Below, piece after piece: positions 1-7,367 of a DNA stretch of 64,000 nt; the first letter of the stretch is position 1, and each line of letters starts with the position of its first letter. The position numbers were made by a program, and so were the translations under genes. The stretch is from positions 1-64,000 of the forward strand of contig QPIL01000123.1 in NCBI GenBank assembly GCA_003666325.1, written 5' to 3'. The DNA is from Methylococcales symbiont of Iophon sp. n. MRB-2018. Its GTDB lineage: Bacteria; Pseudomonadota; Gammaproteobacteria; Methylococcales; Methylomonadaceae. The notes beneath the pieces are model-generated. The model was given only the letters and a program-made list of their open reading frames with translations, had not been told where the DNA came from and ran no database searches.

Positions 1-944
1 TTGCGCCCTTTCCATAAATCTAGTCGTTCTGCTTCACTCTCGGATACTTTTAAGGTTGATGCGCCTGATAAGATTTTTAATACGGTATCAAGTTCGGTTT
101 GCACTTGCTGCTCGGTGCCGTCTAATTCACACAGCAATAACGCCTGTGCATCTAACGGATAACCCACCTGTGCAAAGCCCTCGGCAGCTTCAATGGCAAA
201 TTTGTCCATCATCTCTAAACCCGCAGGAATAATGCCCGCTTTGATAATTTCAGCTACGGCATTGGCGCAATCTCTGACTGAATCATACGCCGCCATCACC
301 ACGCGCGCCAGCTCAGGTTTTGGCGTGAGTTTGACGGTGATTTCAACAATCACCCCAAGCAAACCCTCTGAGCCATTCATCAATGCCAATAAGCCTAAAC
401 CCTCATCTTCGCGACTTAAATTTAATTCCTCACCATCAATTGTGAGTATTTTTACGGCTTCAACATTATGTACTGTCAAGCCGTATTTTAGACAATGCAC
501 GCCGCCCGAATTTTCTGCTACATTGCCACCAATGGTGCAAGCGATTTGTGAAGAAGGGTCGGGTGCGTAATATAGGTTAAACTCAGCCACTGCCTCACTA
601 ATAGCGATATTCCTGACCCCCGGCTCAACCACGGCTAAGCGTTTTTCTGTGTTAATTGATTTGACTTTATTTAACTTTGAAAGCCCTAAAACAATGGACT
701 CTTCCAACGGCATCGCTCCGCCTGCTAAACCCGTTCCCGCACCACGCGTGACCACGGGTGTGTTATTTTCCCGACAGATTTTTAAAGTCTGTTTAATTTG
801 CGCAATATTCTCAGGCAGTACCACCGCCAAAGGCTTTTGCCGATAAACACTCAAGGCATCGCACTCAAACGGTCGGGTATTCTCCTCGCCCGTTAGGACA
901 ATATTCTTAGGCAGAACGTGTTGCAATTGTTGAACGGTTGTCAT
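1..944 (-). CDS. glcD: Glycolate oxidase FAD-linked subunit GlcD (partial, C-terminus beyond window)
   Basis: This reading frame is open from the start codon to the window edge. The N-terminus reads TGEENTRPFECDALSVYR, typical of GlcD, and is followed by the FAD pyrophosphate-binding loop RGAGTGLAGG and by SSQIACTIGGNVAENSGG, both hallmarks of the PCMH-type FAD_binding_4 domain. GlcD oxidises glycolate (or D-lactate) to glyoxylate as part of GlcDEF at the membrane. The 3' third, including much of the C-terminal FAD-linked oxidase domain, lies outside the window. An in-frame ATG at 953 is an alternative start; neither has a strong ribosome-binding site. GlcE and GlcF would be expected just beyond the window edge. 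A D-lactate dehydrogenase of the same family is the alternative. Confidence 0.85.
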   Translation of the reverse strand, partial: MTTVQQLQHVLPKNIVLTGEENTRPFECDALSVYRQKPLAVVLPENIAQIKQTLKICRENNTPVVTRGAGTGLAGGAMPLEESIVLGLSKLNKVKSINTEKRLAVVEPGVRNIAISEAVAEFNLYYAPDPSSQIACTIGGNVAENSGGVHCLKYGLTVHNVEAVKILTIDGEELNLSREDEGLGLLALMNGSEGLLGVIVEITVKLTPKPELARVVMAAYDSVRDCANAVAEIIKAGIIPAGLEMMDKFAIEAAEGFAQVGYPLDAQALLLCELDGTEQQVQTELDTVLKILSGASTLKVSESEAERLDLWKGR

Positions 945-984
945 ACAAGTCATTATAATAGTTTCTTTAATTTTTAACTTATAT

Positions 985-1345
985 GAGACCTTTGCATAAA
1001 TCAACCCATTAAAAAATCAAGAAACCACGCATCTGGTAAAGTGATACCTATCTAAAACAACCACAGAAATATTAAAGATGTCTTGGAAAAACACATAACA
1101 AAACGCATTTGCAGATGCGCTTATTGTTCAGCACAAATCCTTATCAGAACTTGATGATGTGTATAACATCATCAACTAGAAAGCAATAGAAAAAACCCTG
1201 TAAAACCTTTATTCATCCAAGCGAGGTGCACCCAGCTACCGCCATTGATGATGTTTAAGATTCTTATTCTTCGGGCTTGGTATAACCTCAGTGATGAAGT
1301 CTTAGAAAAACAATTTGCCAGAGACCTTGCGTGGAGAATCAAGGG
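985..1345 (+). mobile_element. 5' remnant of an IS5-family insertion sequence
   Basis: The sequence GAGACCTTTGCATAA at 985-999 matches IS5-type terminal inverted repeats. It is followed by the decayed start of a transposase at 1078. The element is cut short around 1345, where REP-transposase-type repeat DNA (AATCAAGGGG) begins. No right end is visible, so this is an immobile fragment. Confidence 0.7.
1078..1345 (+). pseudogene. IS5-family transposase N-terminal remnant (two stops plus frameshift)
   Basis: Translating from the ATG at 1078 gives an IS5 transposase N-terminus: SLSELDDVYNIIN, then IEKTL, then NLYSSKRGAPSY. It is interrupted by TAG where Trp is expected and by TAA just before NLYSSKRG. 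A one-base loss then shifts the frame, and the new frame reads LMMFKILILRAWYNLSDEV and FARDLAWR, the conserved IS5 N-terminal helix region. The catalytic DDE part is absent. The gene is therefore dead. It lies between glcD and the SLC13 symporter. The family call rests on recognition of the N-terminal motifs and the matching terminal repeat. Confidence 0.75.
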
Positions 1346-1412
1346 GGCAAGTATCAAGGGGTAAGATACAAGAGTAATTGATTTTTTGACCCCTTGATAT
1401 TTGGTGTTATTT
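1340..1412. repeat. REP-transposase-associated repeat (TCAAGGGGTnAGA...ACCCCTTGA)
   Basis: This stretch holds TCAAGGGGTAAGATACAAGA and GTAATTGATTTTTTGACCCC followed by TTGAT, that is, inverted copies of the AATCAAGGGGTCAGAGTAATTG motif that recurs at 3001-3195 and 4312-4557. It abuts the broken end of the IS5 remnant. Such motifs commonly flank REP-associated tyrosine transposase (Y1) genes. Confidence 0.55.
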
Positions 1413-1436
1413 GTTTTTGAACCCACATGCTTACGC

Positions 1437-2924
1437 CTAAAGCAAAGGAATTAAGATAAATGACATTATAGTGATTATTAGTATAGAAATGATATTAAGA
1501 ATAAATCCTGTTTTTACCATTTCTAATACGCTCACTTTACCACTACCAAAAACGATGGCATTTGGCGGCGTGGCGACCGGAAACATAAAGGCACACGATG
1601 CGGATAATACAGCAGGTATCATGAGCCAGATTGGAGAAACTTCTATTATTTTTGCCGTGGATATTAAAATAGGCATCACCAATTGCGTTGTTGCCGTATT
1701 TGAGGTGAGTTCTGTTAATAAATTCATACCAGTAGAAACAGTTAAAATCAGTACCGGTAAAGATACGGCTTTCAGACTTTGCAATTGTTCTGCCAGATAA
1801 ACCGACAAACCGCTTTCAGAAAACCCAAAAGCTAATGCGAACCCGCCACCAAACAACAATACTATTGACCAAGGTAAATCTGCAAAGACCTTTTTATCAA
1901 GTAACCTTTGCTCACCCCCTTTTACCGGAATAAAAAACATCAGTGTAGCCATTGCTATAGCAACCGTACCGTCATCTATTAATTTGCCATAAGGCAAATA
2001 GCTTGCCCAACCTTCAATACTGAAATCAGTGCCGATTTTAATGCCTTTCCGAGTCATCCAAAGTATCGCTGTACTGACAAAAATAAGTAATACTGATTTC
2101 TCGGCACAACTTATTTTTCCTAAATCATTTTTTTCACTGGCAATCATTTGTTTCAAATGTCCCTCACTCGGTAGTTTTCTTAAATACAATAGGGTAATGA
2201 GAAGAAAAACAGAAAACAATATAGTTAAACCAATGGGAACAGCAATTATCATCCATTGTGCAAATCCCATAGACTCATCATTAACCAGTTGATAGAACTG
2301 AGAAAACACTAAATTTGGTGGTGTTCCAACTAGAGTCATCATGCCTCCAACTGATGCTGAGTATGCAATTGCTAACAGTAAACCAACTGTAAAACGGTGC
2401 ATTTCAGTGGCAGACATAAATTGCTCACAGCGTGAAATGATAGCTAAGGCAATAGGTAGCATCATTAGTGTCGTTGCTGTATTTGAAATCCACATTGAAA
2501 GTCCAGCTGTTGCCAGCATAAAACCAATAACAAGATGCAAAGGATGTCCACCAAATAAAGCCAGTACATTCAGTGCGATACGTTTGTGTAGATTCCATCG
2601 TTGCATGGCTAATGCAATCATAAACCCACCAATCAGTAGAAAAACTGTTGAGTTCATATATTGCCCCGCTGTCAATTTGCTTGATGCTATGCCTGAGAAG
2701 GGGAAAAGAACAAGTGGAATGAGTGCTGTTGCTGCCAAAGGAATGGCTTCTGTGATCCAAAATATTGACATCATCACTGCAATAGCAGCCATTCTGGTGG
2801 TCTGCAGACTAGCTTCTGGTGAATCCGCACCCATATTGGTAAACAATACAATAATAGCTGGAACAGTAATACCAACAACTAATCCTATTTTTTTTACATC
2901 ACTAATTCTATTTTTTTGCATCAC
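1437..2924 (-). CDS. SLC13/DASS-family sodium-coupled anion symporter
   Basis: This is a 495-residue polytopic inner-membrane protein. It carries both DASS signature motifs: SNTATT at residues 147-152 and SNTATT again at 408-413, each within an inverted-repeat half. Each is paired with a TPPN loop, at 201-204 and 452-455. These SNT motifs form the sodium and carboxylate binding sites in VcINDY-type carriers. Family substrates are di- and tricarboxylates, sulfate or phosphate; the sequence does not settle which. The length is normal for the family. The start MMQKN at 2924 has an adjacent in-frame second Met. It stands alone between the IS5 and REP-transposase remnants, so no operon context helps assign the substrate. 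Confidence 0.88.
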   Translation of the reverse strand: MMQKNRISDVKKIGLVVGITVPAIIVLFTNMGADSPEASLQTTRMAAIAVMMSIFWITEAIPLAATALIPLVLFPFSGIASSKLTAGQYMNSTVFLLIGGFMIALAMQRWNLHKRIALNVLALFGGHPLHLVIGFMLATAGLSMWISNTATTLMMLPIALAIISRCEQFMSATEMHRFTVGLLLAIAYSASVGGMMTLVGTPPNLVFSQFYQLVNDESMGFAQWMIIAVPIGLTILFSVFLLITLLYLRKLPSEGHLKQMIASEKNDLGKISCAEKSVLLIFVSTAILWMTRKGIKIGTDFSIEGWASYLPYGKLIDDGTVAIAMATLMFFIPVKGGEQRLLDKKVFADLPWSIVLLFGGGFALAFGFSESGLSVYLAEQLQSLKAVSLPVLILTVSTGMNLLTELTSNTATTQLVMPILISTAKIIEVSPIWLMIPAVLSASCAFMFPVATPPNAIVFGSGKVSVLEMVKTGFILNIISILIITIMSFILIPLL

Positions 2925-3000
2925 TATTAATATTTATTCCTGATATATTCATATCAGTCAACTGGGTTTTACAGAGAGTATTGTGGGCTAAATTCAAGAA

Positions 3001-3195
3001 TCAAGGGGAGGTTCAGAGTAATTTATTTTATGATAAAACCCTAACTTTCAAACACTCACTACCTCATGCCAAGAAGACCTAGAATTATTATTGCTAACGA
3101 ACTTCATCATCTTATACTAAAAATCCTAAAAATCAAGGGGTCAGAGTAATAAAAATCAAGGGGTCAAAAATCAAGGGGTCAGAGTAATTGATTTC
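3001..3195. repeat. REP-transposase-associated repeat cluster with tandem AATCAAGGGGTCA units
   Basis: AATCAAGGGGTCA occurs three times close together (3131-3143, 3154-3166, 3169-3181), plus a variant at 3000-3020. The 41-bp stretch at 3025-3065 (starting ATTTTATGATAAA and ending TCACTACCTC) recurs at 4333-4373 with one or two changes. The last repeat unit runs into the 3' end of the DUF3500 gene and supplies its stop codon. Confidence 0.7.
3066..3149 (+). pseudogene. REP-associated (Y1) transposase N-terminal remnant
   Basis: A 27-codon frame starts MPRRPRIIIANELHHLI, which closely matches the N-terminus of REP-associated tyrosine transposases (typically MPRKPRI followed by a short stretch and HHI). 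The first conserved HxH/HH region is just reached. The frame then runs directly into the AATCAAGGGGTCAGAG repeat and stops. The catalytic tyrosine and the rest of the gene are deleted. The 5' flank matches the 41-bp repeat also found at 4333-4373. Confidence 0.65.
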
Positions 3196-4271
3196 TTTTG
3201 CCCACCATATTCATTAGTTACGTTGCGATAAATCGTATGATAATGTCCCAATCCTTGCGTGCTTGCGCCCACATTGTTCGCTTGTGACAACATTTCAATA
3301 ATTAAAGTCGGCCCCTGAATACGAAAATAGTTATCGCCAGTGCCATCTTTTTCTCCATACCATGCAAAATACATATCATCCAACTCTGCGGTTAATTCCA
3401 CCATGCGCAATGTCGCATTTTCATCAGGCTGGATATCCACCCATTGACGAATAGTGTTTAGCAACATTGTTTTTTGTTCGGGCGAAAAATCTGCCACGCG
3501 AGTGCCTTGAAGATCAGGAATAAAACCGTCTTCGCCCGGTCCAGTTATAATGTCTCGAAAACCCTCAGACAATGCCGCCGACAATTGTTGTGATGCACTC
3601 AAGGTATGCAATAAATCCAAGCCTGCTTTATGCATATCGCGCACGGGTTCATAACGCTGCCCCTTATACTCAAAGGTCGCTGGTTCGGTGCCCACAAAAG
3701 TCGGCGACAAACTACTGATCACCCCGTTTTCTATGGCCATATTAATGCCGAGATGATGACCACCAAACTGCCACCCCCATTGCCCCTTCGATGATGGCGT
3801 ACCATAAAAACCTAGCCAATAATTTTTTGGGTTCCACTGCAAGCGTTTGGCTTTTTTGTCCATGCTCAACACTGCTTCGGCTGCCAATGTTTCAGCGACA
3901 GTCTGATATCCATCTTCACTCAGCGAAGCCGACAAAAAATTAAATAATACAGCGATTTGTTGGTCGGATAAATCGCCCAATTTTAACCCTCCACGCTTCA
4001 CCATCTTCGCAGGAAGATTAGACCAGCCCGCACGCGCTTTGGCATCAATCGCATATATAATTTTTGCCTTTTCGTCTTCGCTTAGCACCGATAAAAAAGC
4101 CATTGCCCCCTGATAAGCGCTTGCGCCACCAGCAACACCATAAGACTTGTCATACTCTGGAATAGGAACAAGAGGTGCGTGTTTGTGTGCTGCCGTTTGA
4201 TGCGCCAACGCCCCTGAGCTTAGGGCCCAAAACAATCCTACTATTAAGAATTTCTGCATATTTATCCTCAT
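3171..4271 (-). CDS. DUF3500 family exported protein with repeat-derived C-terminus
   Basis: This 366-residue protein has a signal peptide (MQKFLIVGLFWALSSGALA, cleavage before HQTAAHKH). The rest matches the DUF3500 family in my judgement: GWSNLPAK near residue 90, then WQFGGHHLGIN, GEDGFIPDLQG and, near the C-terminus, GLGHYHTIYRDPT-like GLGHYHTIYRNVTNEYGG. The family has no firm biochemical role and is predicted periplasmic or extracellular. The start at 4271 has a good ribosome-binding site, GAGGAG, 8 bases upstream; a second Met at 4259 also has AGGA. The last eight residues, KKSITLTP, and the stop are encoded by the REP-transposase-type repeat, so the original end of the gene has been replaced. 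Confidence 0.75.
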   Translation of the reverse strand: MRINMQKFLIVGLFWALSSGALAHQTAAHKHAPLVPIPEYDKSYGVAGGASAYQGAMAFLSVLSEDEKAKIIYAIDAKARAGWSNLPAKMVKRGGLKLGDLSDQQIAVLFNFLSASLSEDGYQTVAETLAAEAVLSMDKKAKRLQWNPKNYWLGFYGTPSSKGQWGWQFGGHHLGINMAIENGVISSLSPTFVGTEPATFEYKGQRYEPVRDMHKAGLDLLHTLSASQQLSAALSEGFRDIITGPGEDGFIPDLQGTRVADFSPEQKTMLLNTIRQWVDIQPDENATLRMVELTAELDDMYFAWYGEKDGTGDNYFRIQGPTLIIEMLSQANNVGASTQGLGHYHTIYRNVTNEYGGQKKSITLTP

Positions 4272-4311
4272 TGATTAATCTCCTCAACATGTAAAAAGCT
4301 AGCTTACCCTT

Positions 4312-4557
4312 AATCAAGGGGTAAGACACAATATTTTATGATAAACCCCTAACTTTCAAACACTCACTACCTCCTGTATTTAGAGTTAGGTTTTAACAAG
4401 TCTGAGCGATTTTGTGGAGGCATTATATTACTATCTCCATAAATACTTATGCGTTTGAGGCAAAGCCCCGATTAGGATAGATAGGAAGTTGCGTGGAACA
4501 TGTTAAAAAATGTTGGGATTGGGGTTGGTTTTTAAGACGGTATCTGACCCCTTGATA
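4312..4557. mobile_element. Non-autonomous REP-transposase-type element (about 246 bp)
   Basis: The element begins with AATCAAGGGGTAAG and ends with the inverse motif CTGACCCCTTGATATT. It contains the same 41-bp left flank (4333-4373) that precedes the transposase remnant at 3066, but no transposase start follows. This looks like an internally deleted derivative sharing ends with the 3001-3195 copy. No intact frame was found inside it. Confidence 0.5.
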
Positions 4558-4597
4558 TTTTCAAGACACGGCGTAGGTACGCCCATGTAGCCTTGGC

Positions 4598-4615
4598 GAC
4601 AGCATCCATGCTGTC
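4598..4615. repeat. REP-like extragenic palindrome
   Basis: GACAGCATCCATGCTGTC is a perfect 8-bp stem with a 2-base loop, sitting in a short GC-richer patch next to the REP-transposase-type element. It resembles the extragenic palindromes mobilised by such transposases. It is downstream of the outer-membrane gene on the minus strand and could also affect its mRNA 3' end. Confidence 0.4.
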
Positions 4616-4794
4616 AACAGTATCGAAAAGAAAAGTGAAAACAATTTAAAACCTGTGGTTTGTTAATACCCATATAGGATTTTAATTAATAATGTAGTGG
4701 CATAGTTAAATCGACCCTCTATTTAGATGGTGATATTATCCGTCTTGGGCATTGCAACTTAGCCCACATAGCCGTTAATTTAACAAACAGTCTA

Positions 4795-5814
4795 TTAGAA
4801 ATTAACATTAATGCTGCTAATGATACGATAATCAGGTTCAACCTGGTCACCGTTAGTATTTTGCACAATAGGGATACCAAAAGATACGCCCAAGTTAATA
4901 TATTTACTTGCTGTAATTCGTAGCCCTGGTGAAATGTAAATGATATTGCCTCCGGAGTTATTATCCTTTCTACCATCCGTTTGTTCGTAATCACGCCATT
5001 CACCATTGATTTCTAAAATAGTATCTAGCGTAAGTTTTGCTGTTTGGTCGCTCAATCCTTGGCTACCAAATAAGCGGTAGGAAAGGGCCGCATTGTAACT
5101 AAAAATATCGCCAAGATCTGTTTCTTGAGCGCCTTCAGAAGTGACAGTATAGACAGTGCTGGCTGCAATAGAAAAAGCATCAAATTGTTGAGTCAAAGCC
5201 AAGCCCATGATGCCATCCCAAGAACCCGATCCGGGTTGGAATTCGGTTTCAAGCAGTTCTTCACCATCCGCTGAATGTCGACTGGTCTTTCCAGTAGGTG
5301 CTTTTACACCAAATAATGCAGAGACATGGGTTCCTTTATTTTGAAAAAACCGATATTGACCAAATACAGTGAGATCACCTATGCCTTCAACATTGCCTAA
5401 TGATTCAATTTCGGCGGGTTCATCATGGTGATGATCGGGTTCGTCACCATCATCGTGTCCATGTGCAGGCTCTCTAATATTGTCTCTTATAATAAAAGGT
5501 AATCTAAAGCCAAGGGTAAAATCATCGGTAATGGCATAAGCTGCACCAATAGAAATATTCCATAATGATTCAACACTATGTAAATCGGCATCTTCATCCG
5601 CTTCACGTAATGCTTGTAATTTGCTATCTGAATATTCATCAAGACGAATAAGCTCGGAGCGGATGTTGCTTGAAAAACTACCCTGAGGCATTGTTAGTCC
5701 TGATTCTGTGGCAATAGGGGCAGCAGAACCCACGGTTAAACTAATGGATGCATGGTCAGCAAATACTGCAAAAGGAAGAGCAGTAAGCAAAAATGGTATC
5801 AAATTTTTTAACAT
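4795..5814 (-). CDS. Outer-membrane beta-barrel protein with His-rich loop
   Basis: From the ATG at 5814 the protein has 339 residues, with a signal peptide (MLKNLIPFLLTALPFAVFA) cut before DHASISL. The body has alternating amphipathic strands, a conserved-looking AALFGVKAPTGKTS-type strand-turn, and ends YRIISSINVNF, a C-terminal Phe typical of outer-membrane barrels. It resembles the phenol-degradation MetA-like/transporter barrel group. An extracellular or periplasmic loop near residue 120 contains HGHDDGDEPDHHHDEP, a likely metal-binding stretch. A longer frame to 5853 would need a TTG start and lacks a ribosome-binding site, so I chose 5814. Function is unknown; metal-related uptake is only an inference from the His/Asp loop. 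Confidence 0.65.
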   Translation of the reverse strand: MLKNLIPFLLTALPFAVFADHASISLTVGSAAPIATESGLTMPQGSFSSNIRSELIRLDEYSDSKLQALREADEDADLHSVESLWNISIGAAYAITDDFTLGFRLPFIIRDNIREPAHGHDDGDEPDHHHDEPAEIESLGNVEGIGDLTVFGQYRFFQNKGTHVSALFGVKAPTGKTSRHSADGEELLETEFQPGSGSWDGIMGLALTQQFDAFSIAASTVYTVTSEGAQETDLGDIFSYNAALSYRLFGSQGLSDQTAKLTLDTILEINGEWRDYEQTDGRKDNNSGGNIIYISPGLRITASKYINLGVSFGIPIVQNTNGDQVEPDYRIISSINVNF

Positions 5815-5946
5815 GAGAATAATCTTTAAACTTAAAAATAGCTTGTTTAGCAATATTTAAGCCTAATTTCCAAAGATTGGAATAACACATTGTTTTTAAA
5901 TGACTATTAAATATACTTCAACAATGGATAAATTAATAACAACAAT

Positions 5947-5970
5947 AAAATAGGTTAAATAACCTATTTT
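5947..5970. promoter_or_regulatory. 24-bp palindrome between divergent OMP and fhc genes (candidate operator)
   Basis: AAAATAGGTTA and its exact reverse complement are separated by AA, giving a perfect 11-bp inverted repeat. It lies in the divergent intergenic region, 127 bp upstream of fhcB and 133 bp upstream of the outer-membrane gene. Its position upstream of both genes argues for a regulator-binding site rather than a terminator. Confidence 0.4.
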
Positions 5971-6097
5971 GGCTAAGTTATATAGCATAGTTTAATTGAT
6001 TTTTTAAAATGATTTTAGCTGAGCTTCTTGTACTTGGAATAAAATACATAATAATGCTACTCTAAAAGGATAATAATTAATTCCAAAGGCAAAAACT

Positions 6098-7366
6098 ATG
6101 ACAGAAATTACTGAAGTCCCCAGTCCTTTTTGTGGTATAGGTACGGACGATTTAGCTATTAAAGTTAATGGTGTTTCAATAAAAGTATCTAAAAATGGCT
6201 GTGCAGTAAATACAGCTGCATTTGAGCAAGCTATTACCGATACCAGTCCTAGAATTGATGGTAAGGAAGTGAGCCTTAAACAGGCGGTCACTAGAGCTTC
6301 TGAGATTTTAAGGAATGCGAATCAACCTGTCATTGGCGGTTGTGCTACAGATGTTAATGGTATGCGGGCTTTAATGGCTTTAGCTGATCGTAATGGTGCT
6401 GTGGTTGATAATATGAATTTTACTAAAGCACGAGCTAACTTTCTTGCTCTGCAAGATTCAGGCTGGATGAATACCACCTTGGCTGAGATAAAAAATAGAT
6501 GTGATTTATTTGTGGTTATCGCTTGTGATCTTGAAGTTTTTGCCCCTCGTTTTTATCCGCGTTATCTGTGGAATAAAGAATCTATGTTTCTGGATGATAC
6601 CAGCGCACGAGAGATTATATATATAGGTAAAGCACCTTCGGGTAAAGCCTCGACATCCCCTAAAAAAATAAAAGCACAAGTTTTAGAATGTGCTGATGTG
6701 GATTTACCAGAAGTGCTTGCCGTGTTAAGAGCATTAATTAAAGAAAATCTTGTTATTGCTGAACAAGTCGGTGGTATTGCAGTTGCTGATCTACAGATGA
6801 TTGCCGATAAATTAAAAGCTGCAACTTATGGTGTGGTGACATGGGCGGCTGGTGCTCTTGATTTTCCTCAGGCAGAACTCACTGTTCAGACAATTTGTGA
6901 ATTGGTTAAAGAAGTTAATGCATCAGGTGTTAGGTGTTCAGGTTTCCCTTTAGGCGGTAAAGAAGGTGATCAAACAGCAAATCAAGTTTGTGGTTGGCAA
7001 ACCGGCTATCCCGCTAGAATGCGTTTTTCTAGTGATATTCCTGAATACGATCCTTTTCTTTATGATATTAATCAAATGTTTGATAATGGCGAAGTGGATG
7101 CTTTTGTTTGGGTGCAAGCCTTTAATTCCAGTGCCACACCTCCAACAGGGGGCAGGATACCTACGATTGTCGTTGCCCGTTCTGGTATGACTTTTAAAGA
7201 GGAACCTGATGTTTTTATACCAGTAGGCACTCCAGGAATTGATCATGCAGGACATGCTTATCGTTTGGATAATGTTGTGGCTATCCGTTTAAAAAAACTC
7301 AGAGACTCAGGTTTGCCGAGTACGGCAGAAGTATTAACCGCGATTGAACAAGGATTGGTGAGCTAA
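6098..7366 (+). CDS. fhcB: Formyltransferase/hydrolase complex subunit FhcB
   Basis: This 422-residue protein is the homologue of formylmethanofuran dehydrogenase subunit B in methylotrophs. It opens the fhcBADC cluster. Recognisable segments include GGCATDVNGMRALMALADRN near residues 85-105 and ATPPTGGRIPTIVVARSG near residue 350. In aerobic methylotrophs the complex hydrolyses the formyl group received from formyl-tetrahydromethanopterin to release formate in the cytoplasm; FhcB keeps the fold but is not known to use the Mo/W cofactor of the archaeal enzyme. A plausible ribosome-binding site (AAGG) lies 8 bases upstream of ATG. fhcA starts 2 bases after its stop. This gene is strong evidence for H4MPT-linked C1 metabolism. 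Confidence 0.95.
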   Translation: MTEITEVPSPFCGIGTDDLAIKVNGVSIKVSKNGCAVNTAAFEQAITDTSPRIDGKEVSLKQAVTRASEILRNANQPVIGGCATDVNGMRALMALADRNGAVVDNMNFTKARANFLALQDSGWMNTTLAEIKNRCDLFVVIACDLEVFAPRFYPRYLWNKESMFLDDTSAREIIYIGKAPSGKASTSPKKIKAQVLECADVDLPEVLAVLRALIKENLVIAEQVGGIAVADLQMIADKLKAATYGVVTWAAGALDFPQAELTVQTICELVKEVNASGVRCSGFPLGGKEGDQTANQVCGWQTGYPARMRFSSDIPEYDPFLYDINQMFDNGEVDAFVWVQAFNSSATPPTGGRIPTIVVARSGMTFKEEPDVFIPVGTPGIDHAGHAYRLDNVVAIRLKKLRDSGLPSTAEVLTAIEQGLVS

Positions 7367-7367
7367 T

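Noticed and set aside
1172-1426. 84-codon minus-strand frame opposite the IS5 remnant
   Set aside because: It runs antisense to the transposase fossil and through repeat DNA, with no ribosome-binding site or family signal.
3131-3189. Tandem AATCAAGGGGTCA units considered as a CRISPR array
   Set aside because: Units are about 13 bp with spacers of only a few bases and no cas genes; they match REP-transposase-associated repeats.
4719-5006. 95-codon minus-strand frame overlapping the outer-membrane gene
   Set aside because: It lies in another frame of a well-supported gene and has no recognisable features.
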